A stretch of DNA of 21,900 bases from Microbacteriaceae bacterium (GTDB lineage Bacteria; Actinomycetota; Actinomycetes; Actinomycetales; Microbacteriaceae), in NCBI GenBank assembly GCA_012511645.1, contig JAAZFP010000283.1, forward strand, positions 1 through 21,900. The letters are read 5' to 3'. Under the pieces are notes generated by a model. That model saw nothing but the letters and a program-made list of their open reading frames with translations, did no database searches and was not told the origin of the DNA. A program made the translations under genes and the position numbers. The stretch's first letter is position 1, and each line of letters starts with the position of its first letter. This document shows positions 13,623 to 20,365 of the stretch, piece after piece.

Positions 13623-14693
13623 ATGACTGCCACACCTGTCGTTGCGACTAGCGAGCGGGGATGGAAGGCGCTGCCGATCATCCGCGAGGTGCGCCAAAGC
13701 GTGGGCCTGCAGCGCACCATGCTGGTGACTGGCCTCGTGCTGATCGTGTTCTTCGTGGTGCTCGCGTTTTTCGCGCCCTGGATCGCGCCATACAGTTACA
13801 ACGCGCTGAGTGGACCCGACGGCGACTTCGGATCGCGTCAGGCGCCCTCGCTCGCGCACCCCTTCGGCACGACGATCGCCGGATACGACGTGCTGTCGCG
13901 TGTCATTTGGGGTGCACGCACGGCACTGCTGACCATTGTCATCGCGGTGCTGAGCTCGATCTTTGTGGGCACCGCGCTCGGCCTCATCTCCGGGTATCTG
14001 GGCGGCTGGCTCGACCGGGTGCTTGTGATGATCGCCGACGCGATCTATGCGTTCCCCTCGCTGCTGCTCGCGATTGTGATGTCGATCATGATCTCTGGTG
14101 GTCAGTCGAGTCTGTGGGGCGGCATCTGGTCGGCCGCGCTGTCGATCACGGTGGTGTTCATCCCGCAGTACTTCCGCGTGGTGCGCAGCGAGGTGCTGCG
14201 CGTGAAGAACGAAGCGTTTGTCGAATCTGCTCGGGTCATCGGCGCTTCTCACCGCCGCATCATGGTGCAGCACGTGTTCCGCAACTCGACTCGATCGCTC
14301 CCTCTCGTGTTCACCCTCAACGCTTCGGAAGCAATTCTGACGCTTGCGGGTCTCGGTTTCTTGGGCTTCGGCATCGAGCCAAACTCGGCTGCTGAGTGGG
14401 GCTATGACCTGAATAAGGCTGTCGCTGACGTCACGAATGGCATTTGGTGGACGAGCCTGTGGCCCGGCCTCGCGATCGTGCTCGTGGTGATGGGGCTCAC
14501 CCTGACCGGTGAGAGCCTGAACGACCTGTCAGATCCGCGACTGCGCGTTCGTAGGCGCGTCAAGGCAGGTAGCGGCGCAGTGGCCTCGACCTCGGTTGGT
14601 GCCGCGGTTGCAGGGCCAGCAGCAGACCCACTCGAAGACATCGCCGGTTCATCGCCGTTCGATGAGGACCAGTCGAAGGGAGCCGGATCATGA
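13623..14693 (+). CDS. ABC importer permease, DppC type, system 1
   Basis: This is a 356-residue second pore subunit. It has an N-terminal cytoplasmic segment, a first helix (about 33-56, MLVTGLVLIVFFVVLAFFAPWIA), the DppC-type external motif HPFGTTIAGYDVLSRVIWGARTAL, and further helices. The EAA loop reads FVESARVIGASHRRIMVQHVFRNS. The core ends at LSDPRLRVRRR, after which about 50 Ala/Gly/Ser-rich residues form a C-terminal tail (to SPFDEDQSKGAGS) that is longer than in typical DppC proteins and probably disordered in the cytoplasm. It starts one base after the DppB stop, and its stop overlaps the ATPase start by four bases (ATGA), so the three genes are tightly coupled. Confidence 0.93.
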   Translation: MTATPVVATSERGWKALPIIREVRQSVGLQRTMLVTGLVLIVFFVVLAFFAPWIAPYSYNALSGPDGDFGSRQAPSLAHPFGTTIAGYDVLSRVIWGARTALLTIVIAVLSSIFVGTALGLISGYLGGWLDRVLVMIADAIYAFPSLLLAIVMSIMISGGQSSLWGGIWSAALSITVVFIPQYFRVVRSEVLRVKNEAFVESARVIGASHRRIMVQHVFRNSTRSLPLVFTLNASEAILTLAGLGFLGFGIEPNSAAEWGYDLNKAVADVTNGIWWTSLWPGLAIVLVVMGLTLTGESLNDLSDPRLRVRRRVKAGSGAVASTSVGAAVAGPAADPLEDIAGSSPFDEDQSKGAGS

Positions 14694-16378
14694 GCAAGGT
14701 GCTCGATATTCGTGACCTCGAAGACACGTTTGCCACTGACCGTGGTCCGGTGAAGGCCGTCGATCAGGTCTCGCTTGAGGTTGCCGCCGGCAGTGTGCTG
14801 GCCGTGGTGGGTGAGTCGGGTTCCGGCAAGACGGTCACCGCAAAAACGGTGCTTGGTCTGCTGCCCGAAACCGCAGTGACGCAGGGCGTCGTGCTGCTTG
14901 CCAACACCACGGGCGGTGAGCCGAATAATGTGCTTACCCTGAGCGCCGAACAGCTGCGTGCCGTGCGCGGCCGCGACGTGGCGATGGTGTTCCAGGAGGC
15001 CTCAACCGCGCTCAACCCCGTGTTTACGGTCGGTTGGCAAATCGCCGAGGGCCTGCGCGCGCACAACACGAAGCTCAGCAAGAAGGCCGCGCGCGAGCAG
15101 GCAATTGACATGCTGCGCAAGGTTGGCATTCCTGAGCCGGAGCGCCGCGTTGACTCATACCCGCACCAGCTCTCTGGCGGACAGAAGCAGCGCGTGGTGA
15201 TCGCGATGGCGCTGTCGCTGAACCCGGGACTCATCGTCGCAGACGAGCCCACGACCGCGCTTGACGTGACGGTGCAGGCCGAGATCCTTGATCTCCTGCG
15301 CCAGGTGCGTGACGAGTTCGGTGCGTCAATCATGCTCATCACGCACAACATGGGTGTTGTCGCGGACCTGGCGGACGAGGTCGCCGTGATGTTCCAGGGC
15401 AAGGTGGTCGAGCGAGCTCCCGTGCAGCAGCTGTTTGCTGAACCGCGTGAACAGTACACGCGTGATCTGCTCGCTGCGGTGCCGAAGCTTGGCGGCGAGG
15501 GCCGCGTGCGCGCCAGGGAGCGCGCCATGCAGCGCGCGATGGAGCCCGTGGCTACACCGCTCGTGCAGGCGCGCGGGCTTGAGATTGAGTATCCGGGCCG
15601 CCTCGGCACTCCTCCGTTCAAAGCGGTCAAGGGCATCGATTTTGAGTTTGGGCCTGGCGAGGTGCTCGGGCTCGTCGGTGAGTCGGGGTCTGGCAAGTCG
15701 ACCATCGGGCGTGCAATCGCGGGTCTCACTGCGGTCACCGGCGGTTCGCTGCAGGTGCTCGGTGTCGAGATGAATGGCTATAAAGAACGCCAATTCCGCC
15801 CAGTTCGCCGGGATATTGGGTTTGTGTTCCAAGACCCTGCGACGAGCTTTAACCCTCGCTTCACCATCGCCGAGTGCGTGGCTGAGCCGATGGTGGTGCA
15901 CGGCGTCGCTCGTGATGCGGCGCGTGCCAGGGCTCGGGTCAATGAATTGCTCGAAGCAGTGCAGCTGCCATCGGCATACGGTGACCGGTACCCGCACGAG
16001 CTGTCGGGTGGGCAGCGTCAGCGAGCCTCGCTGGCGCGGTCGCTCGCGCTCGATCCGAAGCTGCTCATAGCCGACGAGCCAACCAGTGCGCTCGATGTGT
16101 CGGTGCAGGCGCGCGTGCTCGAACTCTTCGCCGAGTTGCAGCGTGAGCTTGGCTTTGCGTCGCTGTTCATCACCCACGACCTCGCAGTGGTCGACACGCT
16201 CGCTGACCGAGTCGGGGTGCTGCTGCACGGTGACCTGGTTGAGACGGGCACCAGCGAAGAGGTGCTTGGCCACCCGCAGAACCCGTACACACAGCGACTG
16301 CTGGCGTCCCTGCCCGTGCCTGATCCGATCGAGCAGGCCGAGCGTCGCGAGGCATGGCGAGGCACCCTCGCCGGATAG
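14690..16378 (+). CDS. ABC importer double ATPase (DppD-DppF fusion), system 1
   Basis: One 562-residue protein carries both nucleotide-binding domains of the importer, a layout common in Actinobacteria. Domain 1 has Walker A GESGSGKT (41-48), signature QLSGGQKQRVV and Walker B LIVADEPTT, followed by the H-loop ITHN. Its oligopeptide-type C-terminal extension (EPREQYTRDLLAAVPKLG) runs to about 270. Domain 2 starts at about 290, with a second GESGSGKST at about 330, signature LSGGQRQRASLARSL, Walker B LLIADEPTSALD and ITHDLAV, and again the NPYTQRLLASLPVPDP tail. Both sites look catalytically complete. It hydrolyses ATP at the inner membrane face to drive uptake. It overlaps the DppC gene by four bases and ends system 1. 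Confidence 0.95.
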   Translation: MSKVLDIRDLEDTFATDRGPVKAVDQVSLEVAAGSVLAVVGESGSGKTVTAKTVLGLLPETAVTQGVVLLANTTGGEPNNVLTLSAEQLRAVRGRDVAMVFQEASTALNPVFTVGWQIAEGLRAHNTKLSKKAAREQAIDMLRKVGIPEPERRVDSYPHQLSGGQKQRVVIAMALSLNPGLIVADEPTTALDVTVQAEILDLLRQVRDEFGASIMLITHNMGVVADLADEVAVMFQGKVVERAPVQQLFAEPREQYTRDLLAAVPKLGGEGRVRARERAMQRAMEPVATPLVQARGLEIEYPGRLGTPPFKAVKGIDFEFGPGEVLGLVGESGSGKSTIGRAIAGLTAVTGGSLQVLGVEMNGYKERQFRPVRRDIGFVFQDPATSFNPRFTIAECVAEPMVVHGVARDAARARARVNELLEAVQLPSAYGDRYPHELSGGQRQRASLARSLALDPKLLIADEPTSALDVSVQARVLELFAELQRELGFASLFITHDLAVVDTLADRVGVLLHGDLVETGTSEEVLGHPQNPYTQRLLASLPVPDPIEQAERREAWRGTLAG

Positions 16379-16399
16379 TTGCCGTTCCTCACGATTTGG

Positions 16400-16433
16400 T
16401 CACTCTCAGCGTCTGCTGAGGTGGCGGGAGTGA
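16400..16433 (+). terminator. Possible terminator after system 1
   Basis: TCACTC (16400-16405) pairs with GAGTGA (16428-16433). An alternative inner stem, CTCAGC-GTCT-GCTGAG (16405-16420), is a perfect 6-bp hairpin. It begins 22 bp after the ATPase stop and lies before the second leader. There is no U-run, so termination efficiency is uncertain. Confidence 0.4.
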
Positions 16434-16442
16434 GTCGATAGT

Positions 16443-16448
16443 TACGCT
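16443..16448 (+). promoter_or_regulatory. -10-like hexamer upstream of the second importer
   Basis: TACGCT ends 7 nt before the second copy of the 22-nt box, the same spacing as TACTGT before copy 1. No -35 match is evident. It supports an independent promoter for system 2. Confidence 0.4.
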
Positions 16449-16455
16449 GGAAGAG

Positions 16456-16477
16456 TTCCCAACTCATTGGTGTGTTG
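16456..16477 (+). repeat. Conserved 22-nt dyad box, copy 2
   Basis: This matches 10631-10652 at 20 of 22 positions and has the same CAAC-N-CA / TG-N-GTTG arms around a TTGG loop. It lies 235 nt before the binding-protein start, against 234 nt for copy 1. Confidence 0.65.
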
Positions 16478-16690
16478 CTGTGGTGACAGGCCATCGTGAC
16501 GATGCACCTGCTCGATAAATCACTGGGTCTGAGCGTGATAGATGCTGCCTCCGGTGGCGTTCACGCCTTTCTCCAGCGGTTTATGTCGGGACGGGTTCAT
16601 CAGACTAAGCTGGGACGGTTATTTTCGATTTCGCACTTCGACGTGTGTATCCCTCGCGCGTGGAAGCGAAACAAACTAGGAGGAAGATCA
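16456..16690 (+). promoter_or_regulatory. Long 5' leader of the second binding-protein gene
   Basis: This is about 235 nt with no supported gene. CTGAGCGTGA (16529-16538), a CTGGGAC segment, TATCCCTCGCG (16648-16658) and an SD (AGGAGGAAG) occur in the same order as in leader 1. GCGTGA (16533-16538) can pair with TCACGC (16561-16566), which competes with a small GGCG-TTCA-CGCC hairpin (16556-16567) that is followed by TTTC. Two exclusive folds are thus possible, but these stems are short. An open frame from 16496 passes through but has no SD and is not conserved with leader 1. Confidence 0.45.
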
Positions 16691-18307
16691 GTGAAAACAT
16701 CACGGATCGGACTGGGCGTTCTCGCCCTGGCCACCGCGGGCTCCCTGGCTCTCGCCGGCTGCGCTTCGGGCGACAGCGGCTCGGGTGACGGCGCAGCAGC
16801 GACTGGCGGAATCATCACGGTGAACGGCACCGAGCCCCAAAAGGGCCTTATCCCTGCCGACACCACCGAGGTTGGCGGCGGCAAGGTTGTCGACGCACTC
16901 TTCGAGGGCCTGACCTACTACGATGCCGAGGGCACCTCGCACATGGCGGTCGCAGAGTCGATCGAGCCCAACGAAGACCGCACCGTCTGGACCATCAAGC
17001 TTCGCGAAGATGCCGTGTTCAGCGATGGCACGCCTGTTCAGGCGCACAACTTTGTTGATGCGTGGAACTACTCGGCCAACATCGACAACGCGATGGGCAA
17101 CCAGTACTTCTTCTACCCGATCAAGGGCTGGAGCGATGCTGAACCAGTGGAGTCGCTTGAGGGCCTCACCATTGTTGACGACTACACCTTCACCGTTGAG
17201 GCAACCCCCGACTTCCCGGATCGCCTTGGCTACTCGTCGTTCTACCCGCTGCCTGACGTGGCGTTCGAAGACATGGAAGCCTTCGGCCAGAGCCCGATCG
17301 GCAACGGTTCATACGTGCTCGACGGTGCTGACGCTTGGAAGCACGACGTTGAGATCAAGATGGTCAAGAGCGACACCTACGTCGGTCCCCGCGAGGCACA
17401 GAATGACGGCCTGACCGTCATCATGTACGCATCGCTCGACGCTGCCTACACCGACGTGCAGGCCGGCAACCTCGACATCATCGACCAGATCCCTGAGTCA
17501 GCACTGTCGACCTTCGTTGACGATTTCGGTGACCGCGCAGTGAACCAGACCGGTATGCTGCTCACCACCCTCACTATCTCGCAGAACCTGCCTCACTTCG
17601 CAATCGACGAAGAAGGCATCCTGCGTCGTCAGGCGCTTTCACTCGCAACTGACCGCGAAGAGATCACCGAGGTCATCTTCAAGGGCACCAACCTGCCTTC
17701 GCGCGACTTCAGCTCGTCGGCAGTTGATGGCTACAACGACAACCTTGAGGGCGTTGACGTGCTCGAGTTCGATCCTGAGAAGGCACAGGAACTCTGGGCT
17801 CAGGCTGACGCAATCTCACCGTGGGAGGGCACCCTGCCCCTCGCAACCAACGGTGACGGCCCGCCCGGCGTGTGGATCGAAGCGCTCGCGAACCAGTGGA
17901 TGAACACCCTGGGTATCACGGTTGAGCCCAAGCTCTACCCGACCTTCGCAGCATTCCTCGAGGACCGCGAGCTCGACGTTGTGGGTGTCCCGTTCCACGC
18001 GGGTTGGCAGGCCGACTACCCGGGTATGTACAACTTCCTCGCACCGCTCTACGCGACTGGCGCAAGCTCGACCCACGGCTTCTACTCGAACGCTGAGTTC
18101 GACGCCCTGCTCGAGACCGCAAGCCGCACGGGCGACCGTGACGAGCAGGTTGCAGCGCTGCAGGCCGCGCAGGAGATCCTCCTGGCCGAGCTGCCCTCGA
18201 TTCCGCTGTGGAACCAGGCAACGACTGGTGCGTACAACGAATCGCTGAGCAACGTGGCGTTCGGTTGGAACTCTGTGCCGATCTTCTACGAGATCGTCAA
18301 GAACTAA
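16691..18307 (+). CDS. ABC importer substrate-binding lipoprotein (SBP family 5, OppA-like), system 2
   Basis: This 538-residue lipoprotein has signal peptide MKTSRIGLGVLALATAGS and lipobox LALAGC, with Cys24 as the lipidation site. The mature part reads as an oligopeptide-type binder: GLTYYDAEGTSHMAVAESIEPNEDRTVWTIKLREDAVFSDGTPVQAHNFVDAWNYS is split over the first lobe, with SPIGNGSYVL, TLTISQNLPHFAIDEEGILRRQALSLATDRE and the C-terminal HAGWQADYPGMYNFLAPLY typical of OppA/MppA relatives. The GTG start is set by AGGAGGAAG 5 nt upstream and by the signal peptide. The first 27 residues match system 1 at 22 positions, while the mature proteins have diverged, so the two systems probably take up different peptides or related ligands. 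A 12-bp GC-rich hairpin follows its stop. Confidence 0.93.
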   Translation: MKTSRIGLGVLALATAGSLALAGCASGDSGSGDGAAATGGIITVNGTEPQKGLIPADTTEVGGGKVVDALFEGLTYYDAEGTSHMAVAESIEPNEDRTVWTIKLREDAVFSDGTPVQAHNFVDAWNYSANIDNAMGNQYFFYPIKGWSDAEPVESLEGLTIVDDYTFTVEATPDFPDRLGYSSFYPLPDVAFEDMEAFGQSPIGNGSYVLDGADAWKHDVEIKMVKSDTYVGPREAQNDGLTVIMYASLDAAYTDVQAGNLDIIDQIPESALSTFVDDFGDRAVNQTGMLLTTLTISQNLPHFAIDEEGILRRQALSLATDREEITEVIFKGTNLPSRDFSSSAVDGYNDNLEGVDVLEFDPEKAQELWAQADAISPWEGTLPLATNGDGPPGVWIEALANQWMNTLGITVEPKLYPTFAAFLEDRELDVVGVPFHAGWQADYPGMYNFLAPLYATGASSTHGFYSNAEFDALLETASRTGDRDEQVAALQAAQEILLAELPSIPLWNQATTGAYNESLSNVAFGWNSVPIFYEIVKN

Positions 18308-18317
18308 CGACGCTCAG

Positions 18318-18349
18318 TGAGGCCCCGGGTGTTGACGCCCGGGGCCTCA
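18318..18349 (+). terminator. Strong hairpin between binding protein and permease, system 2
   Basis: TGAGGCCCCGGG (18318-18329) and CCCGGGGCCTCA (18338-18349) make a perfect 12-bp, very GC-rich stem with an 8-nt loop, 10 nt after the binding-protein stop. No U-run follows. Its position mirrors the system 1 hairpin though the sequences differ. It probably attenuates transcription or protects the upstream mRNA. Confidence 0.75.
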
Positions 18350-18421
18350 TCCCGTTCAGGGATCCCATCAGGGGCTCAGTCGAAATTATCCTGTTTCGCG
18401 TGCCTCACTTCAGGGGAGACA

Positions 18422-18432
18422 TACCCTTCGCG
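18422..18432 (+). promoter_or_regulatory. TACCCTTCGCG box before the second permease gene
   Basis: TACCCTTCGCG is identical to 10823-10833 and 9/11 identical to 16648-16658. The first hexamer TACCCT is TANNNT-like. Its presence downstream of the system 2 hairpin suggests an internal promoter or a shared regulator site that lets the permease and ATPase genes be expressed apart from the binding protein. Confidence 0.4.
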
Positions 18433-18457
18433 CCACATCTGCGAGAGAATACTCACC

Positions 18458-18499
18458 ATGCACGTTTACTTTGAGTGGGGGAGCAGCGCAACATGCTGA
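18458..18499 (+). CDS. Possible 13-codon leader ORF overlapping the permease start
   Basis: ATG 18458 to TGA 18499 encodes MHVYFEWGSSATC. Its last codons overlap the permease start (ATG 18493) in another frame, and the permease SD lies inside it. GAGAGA about 10 nt upstream is a weak SD. It could couple permease translation to leader translation, or be chance. It shows no run of repeated regulatory codons. Confidence 0.2.
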   Translation: MHVYFEWGSSATC

Positions 18500-19419
18500 G
18501 ATACATCCTCCTCCGTGTTCTACAAGTCGTGCCCGTATTGCTGGGCACCACCTTCCTCATTTATTGGATGGTCTTCGCCATGCCCGGCGACCCCGTCGCT
18601 GCCATGTTCGGCGACAAAGTGCCAAGCGAGGCGGTGCTCGAGAAGCTTCGAGAACAATACAACCTCGACAAGCCGTTCTTCGTGCAGTACCTGCTGTACC
18701 TCAAGGGCATCTTCGTCGGCGACTTCGGCATGAGCTTCTCGGGTGAGCCGGTCAGCGCGATTCTTGCGCGCACCTTCCCGGTCACGATTAAGCTCGCCAT
18801 CATCGCGATCGTCTTCGAGCTGATCCTTGCTGTGATCATCGGCCTGTACTCAGGCATTCGCAAGGGCAGCTGGTTCGACAACATCAACCTGATCATTGGT
18901 CTGCTATTCCTCAGTATCCCGATCTTCGTGGTCGCGTTTGTCGCTCAATACTTCTTTGGATTGCAGCTGGGCTGGTTCAGGCCAACCGTCAGCGGTGGTG
19001 CGCCACTGAACGAGTTGATCTTGCCTGGCCTAGTGCTTGGTTTCAGCCTCTACGCGACGAGCATGCGGCTCACCCGTGCGTCAGTGATTGACACCCTTAA
19101 TCAAGATTTTGTGCGCACCGCCTACGCGAAGGGTTTGCCGCGACGACGCGTTATTCCCGTGCACGTGCTGCGCAACTCTCTGATTCCGACCATCACCAAT
19201 ACCGCGACCGACTTCGGCACCCTGATGGTGGGCGCGGTCGTGACCGAGGGCATCTTCAACGTGCCCGGTGTGGGCAACGTGCTCTTTAACGCCATTCTGC
19301 GTGGTGAGAACGCCACGGTCGTCTCATTCGTGACCGTGATGGTGCTCATCTACCTGGGCGTCAACCTGGTCGTCGACTTGCTGTACGCCGCGCTTGATCC
19401 GAGGATCCGCTATGTCTAA
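18493..19419 (+). CDS. ABC importer permease, DppB/OppB type, system 2
   Basis: This 308-residue pore subunit is of standard OppB/DppB length. From ATG 18493 it begins MLRYILLRVLQVVPVLLGTTFLIYW, the classical first helix. The family motif FAMPGDPVAAMFGDKVPSEAVLEKLREQYNLDKPFFVQYLLYL follows in the external loop, with VGDFGMSFSG. The EAA loop is FVRTAYAKGLPRRRVIPVHVLRNSLIPT and the end is DLLYAALDPRIRYV. I chose ATG 18493 over GTG 18475 because GGGGGAG (18477-18483) is 9 nt from the ATG and contains part of the upstream frame. It overlaps the next permease gene by eight bases. It is separated from its binding protein gene by a strong hairpin and a TACCC-type box. Confidence 0.94.
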   Translation: MLRYILLRVLQVVPVLLGTTFLIYWMVFAMPGDPVAAMFGDKVPSEAVLEKLREQYNLDKPFFVQYLLYLKGIFVGDFGMSFSGEPVSAILARTFPVTIKLAIIAIVFELILAVIIGLYSGIRKGSWFDNINLIIGLLFLSIPIFVVAFVAQYFFGLQLGWFRPTVSGGAPLNELILPGLVLGFSLYATSMRLTRASVIDTLNQDFVRTAYAKGLPRRRVIPVHVLRNSLIPTITNTATDFGTLMVGAVVTEGIFNVPGVGNVLFNAILRGENATVVSFVTVMVLIYLGVNLVVDLLYAALDPRIRYV

Positions 19420-20365
19420 GCCACAGAACCCCACTCCCGAGCACTTCGTTGCTCCGTTTGACGAGACCCCCGTTGCCGCGGTTGATGCGGTGCGCATCGC
19501 TGAGAAGAAGTCGAGCCTGTGGCGAGATGCCTGGCGAGATATGCGGGTACGCCCCATGTTCTGGATCTCAGCAGCGAGTATTCTGCTTGTGTTGCTCGTC
19601 TCCTTCTTTCCGACGCTCTTCACACAGGTTGATCCTCGTGCGTGCGCGCTGAAGTTCTCCAACGCGGCTCCCGAGCCCGGGCACCCGCTCGGCTACAACA
19701 TGCAGGGCTGTGACGTGTACTCTCGTCTCATCTATGGCACGCCCACGTCGGTCTCGGTCGGCTTCATCGTGATCATGATCACCTTTGTGTTTGGGTCGAT
19801 CATGGGGGCGCTCGCCGGCTACTTCGGAGGTTTCGTTGACACCGTGCTTTCGCGCATCGGTGACATCTTCTTCTCGATTCCCAACATCCTCGCGGCCGTT
19901 GTGGTGATGAGCGTGCTGGCTGACTACCGCAATCCGCTCGTCATTGCCTTTGCGATCGGTGGGTTCTCGTGGCCCATCACCGCGCGCATCATGCGAAGCG
20001 AGATCCTGCGAGTGAAGAACGCTGATTTTGTGATGGCATCGAAGTCGTTGGGGCAGTCACAGTTGAACACACTGATGCGCCATGTGCTGCCAAACTCGAT
20101 CGCACCGACCATCGTCGTGACCACGCTGTCGCTGTCGTCAGCGATCGTCGCTGAGGCAACACTCTCGTTCTTGGGTGTTGGTTTGCCCCCGGGGCAGTTC
20201 ATCAGCTGGGGCAACGATATTAGTGCGGCCCAGCTCTCGCTGCGCACCGACCCGATGCCGCTGATTTGGCCGTCGATTGCGCTTGCGGTCACCGTGCTTG
20301 GGTTCATTCTGCTCGGTGAAGTCGTGCGCGATGCGCTTGACCCGAAGGCGAGGGCCCGTCGATGA
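19412..20365 (+). CDS. ABC importer permease, DppC/OppC type, system 2
   Basis: This 317-residue second pore subunit starts at ATG 19412 with GAGGAT 6 nt upstream, and overlaps the end of the OppB-type gene by eight bases. A cytoplasmic N-terminus of about 50 residues is followed by helix 1 (about 50-70). The external loop DPRACALKF...LGYNMQGCDVYSRLIYGTPTSVSVG carries the family G-x-D-V-x-S-R pattern and two cysteines that could form an external disulfide. The EAA loop reads FVMASKSLGQSQLNTLMRHVLPNSIAP, and the C-terminus ends VRDALDPKARARR with no long tail, unlike the system 1 partner. Its stop overlaps the ATPase start by four bases, so the two are translationally coupled. Confidence 0.94.
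   Translation: MSKPQNPTPEHFVAPFDETPVAAVDAVRIAEKKSSLWRDAWRDMRVRPMFWISAASILLVLLVSFFPTLFTQVDPRACALKFSNAAPEPGHPLGYNMQGCDVYSRLIYGTPTSVSVGFIVIMITFVFGSIMGALAGYFGGFVDTVLSRIGDIFFSIPNILAAVVVMSVLADYRNPLVIAFAIGGFSWPITARIMRSEILRVKNADFVMASKSLGQSQLNTLMRHVLPNSIAPTIVVTTLSLSSAIVAEATLSFLGVGLPPGQFISWGNDISAAQLSLRTDPMPLIWPSIALAVTVLGFILLGEVVRDALDPKARARR

Noticed and set aside
13596..14273. 225-codon minus-strand frame opposite the DppC-type permease
   Set aside because: It is His/Arg/Asp-rich, typical of an antisense shadow, and the permease on the plus strand is unambiguous.
16496..16690. N-terminal extension of the second binding protein
   Set aside because: Same reasoning: AGGAGGAAG and the signal peptide fix the start at 16691.
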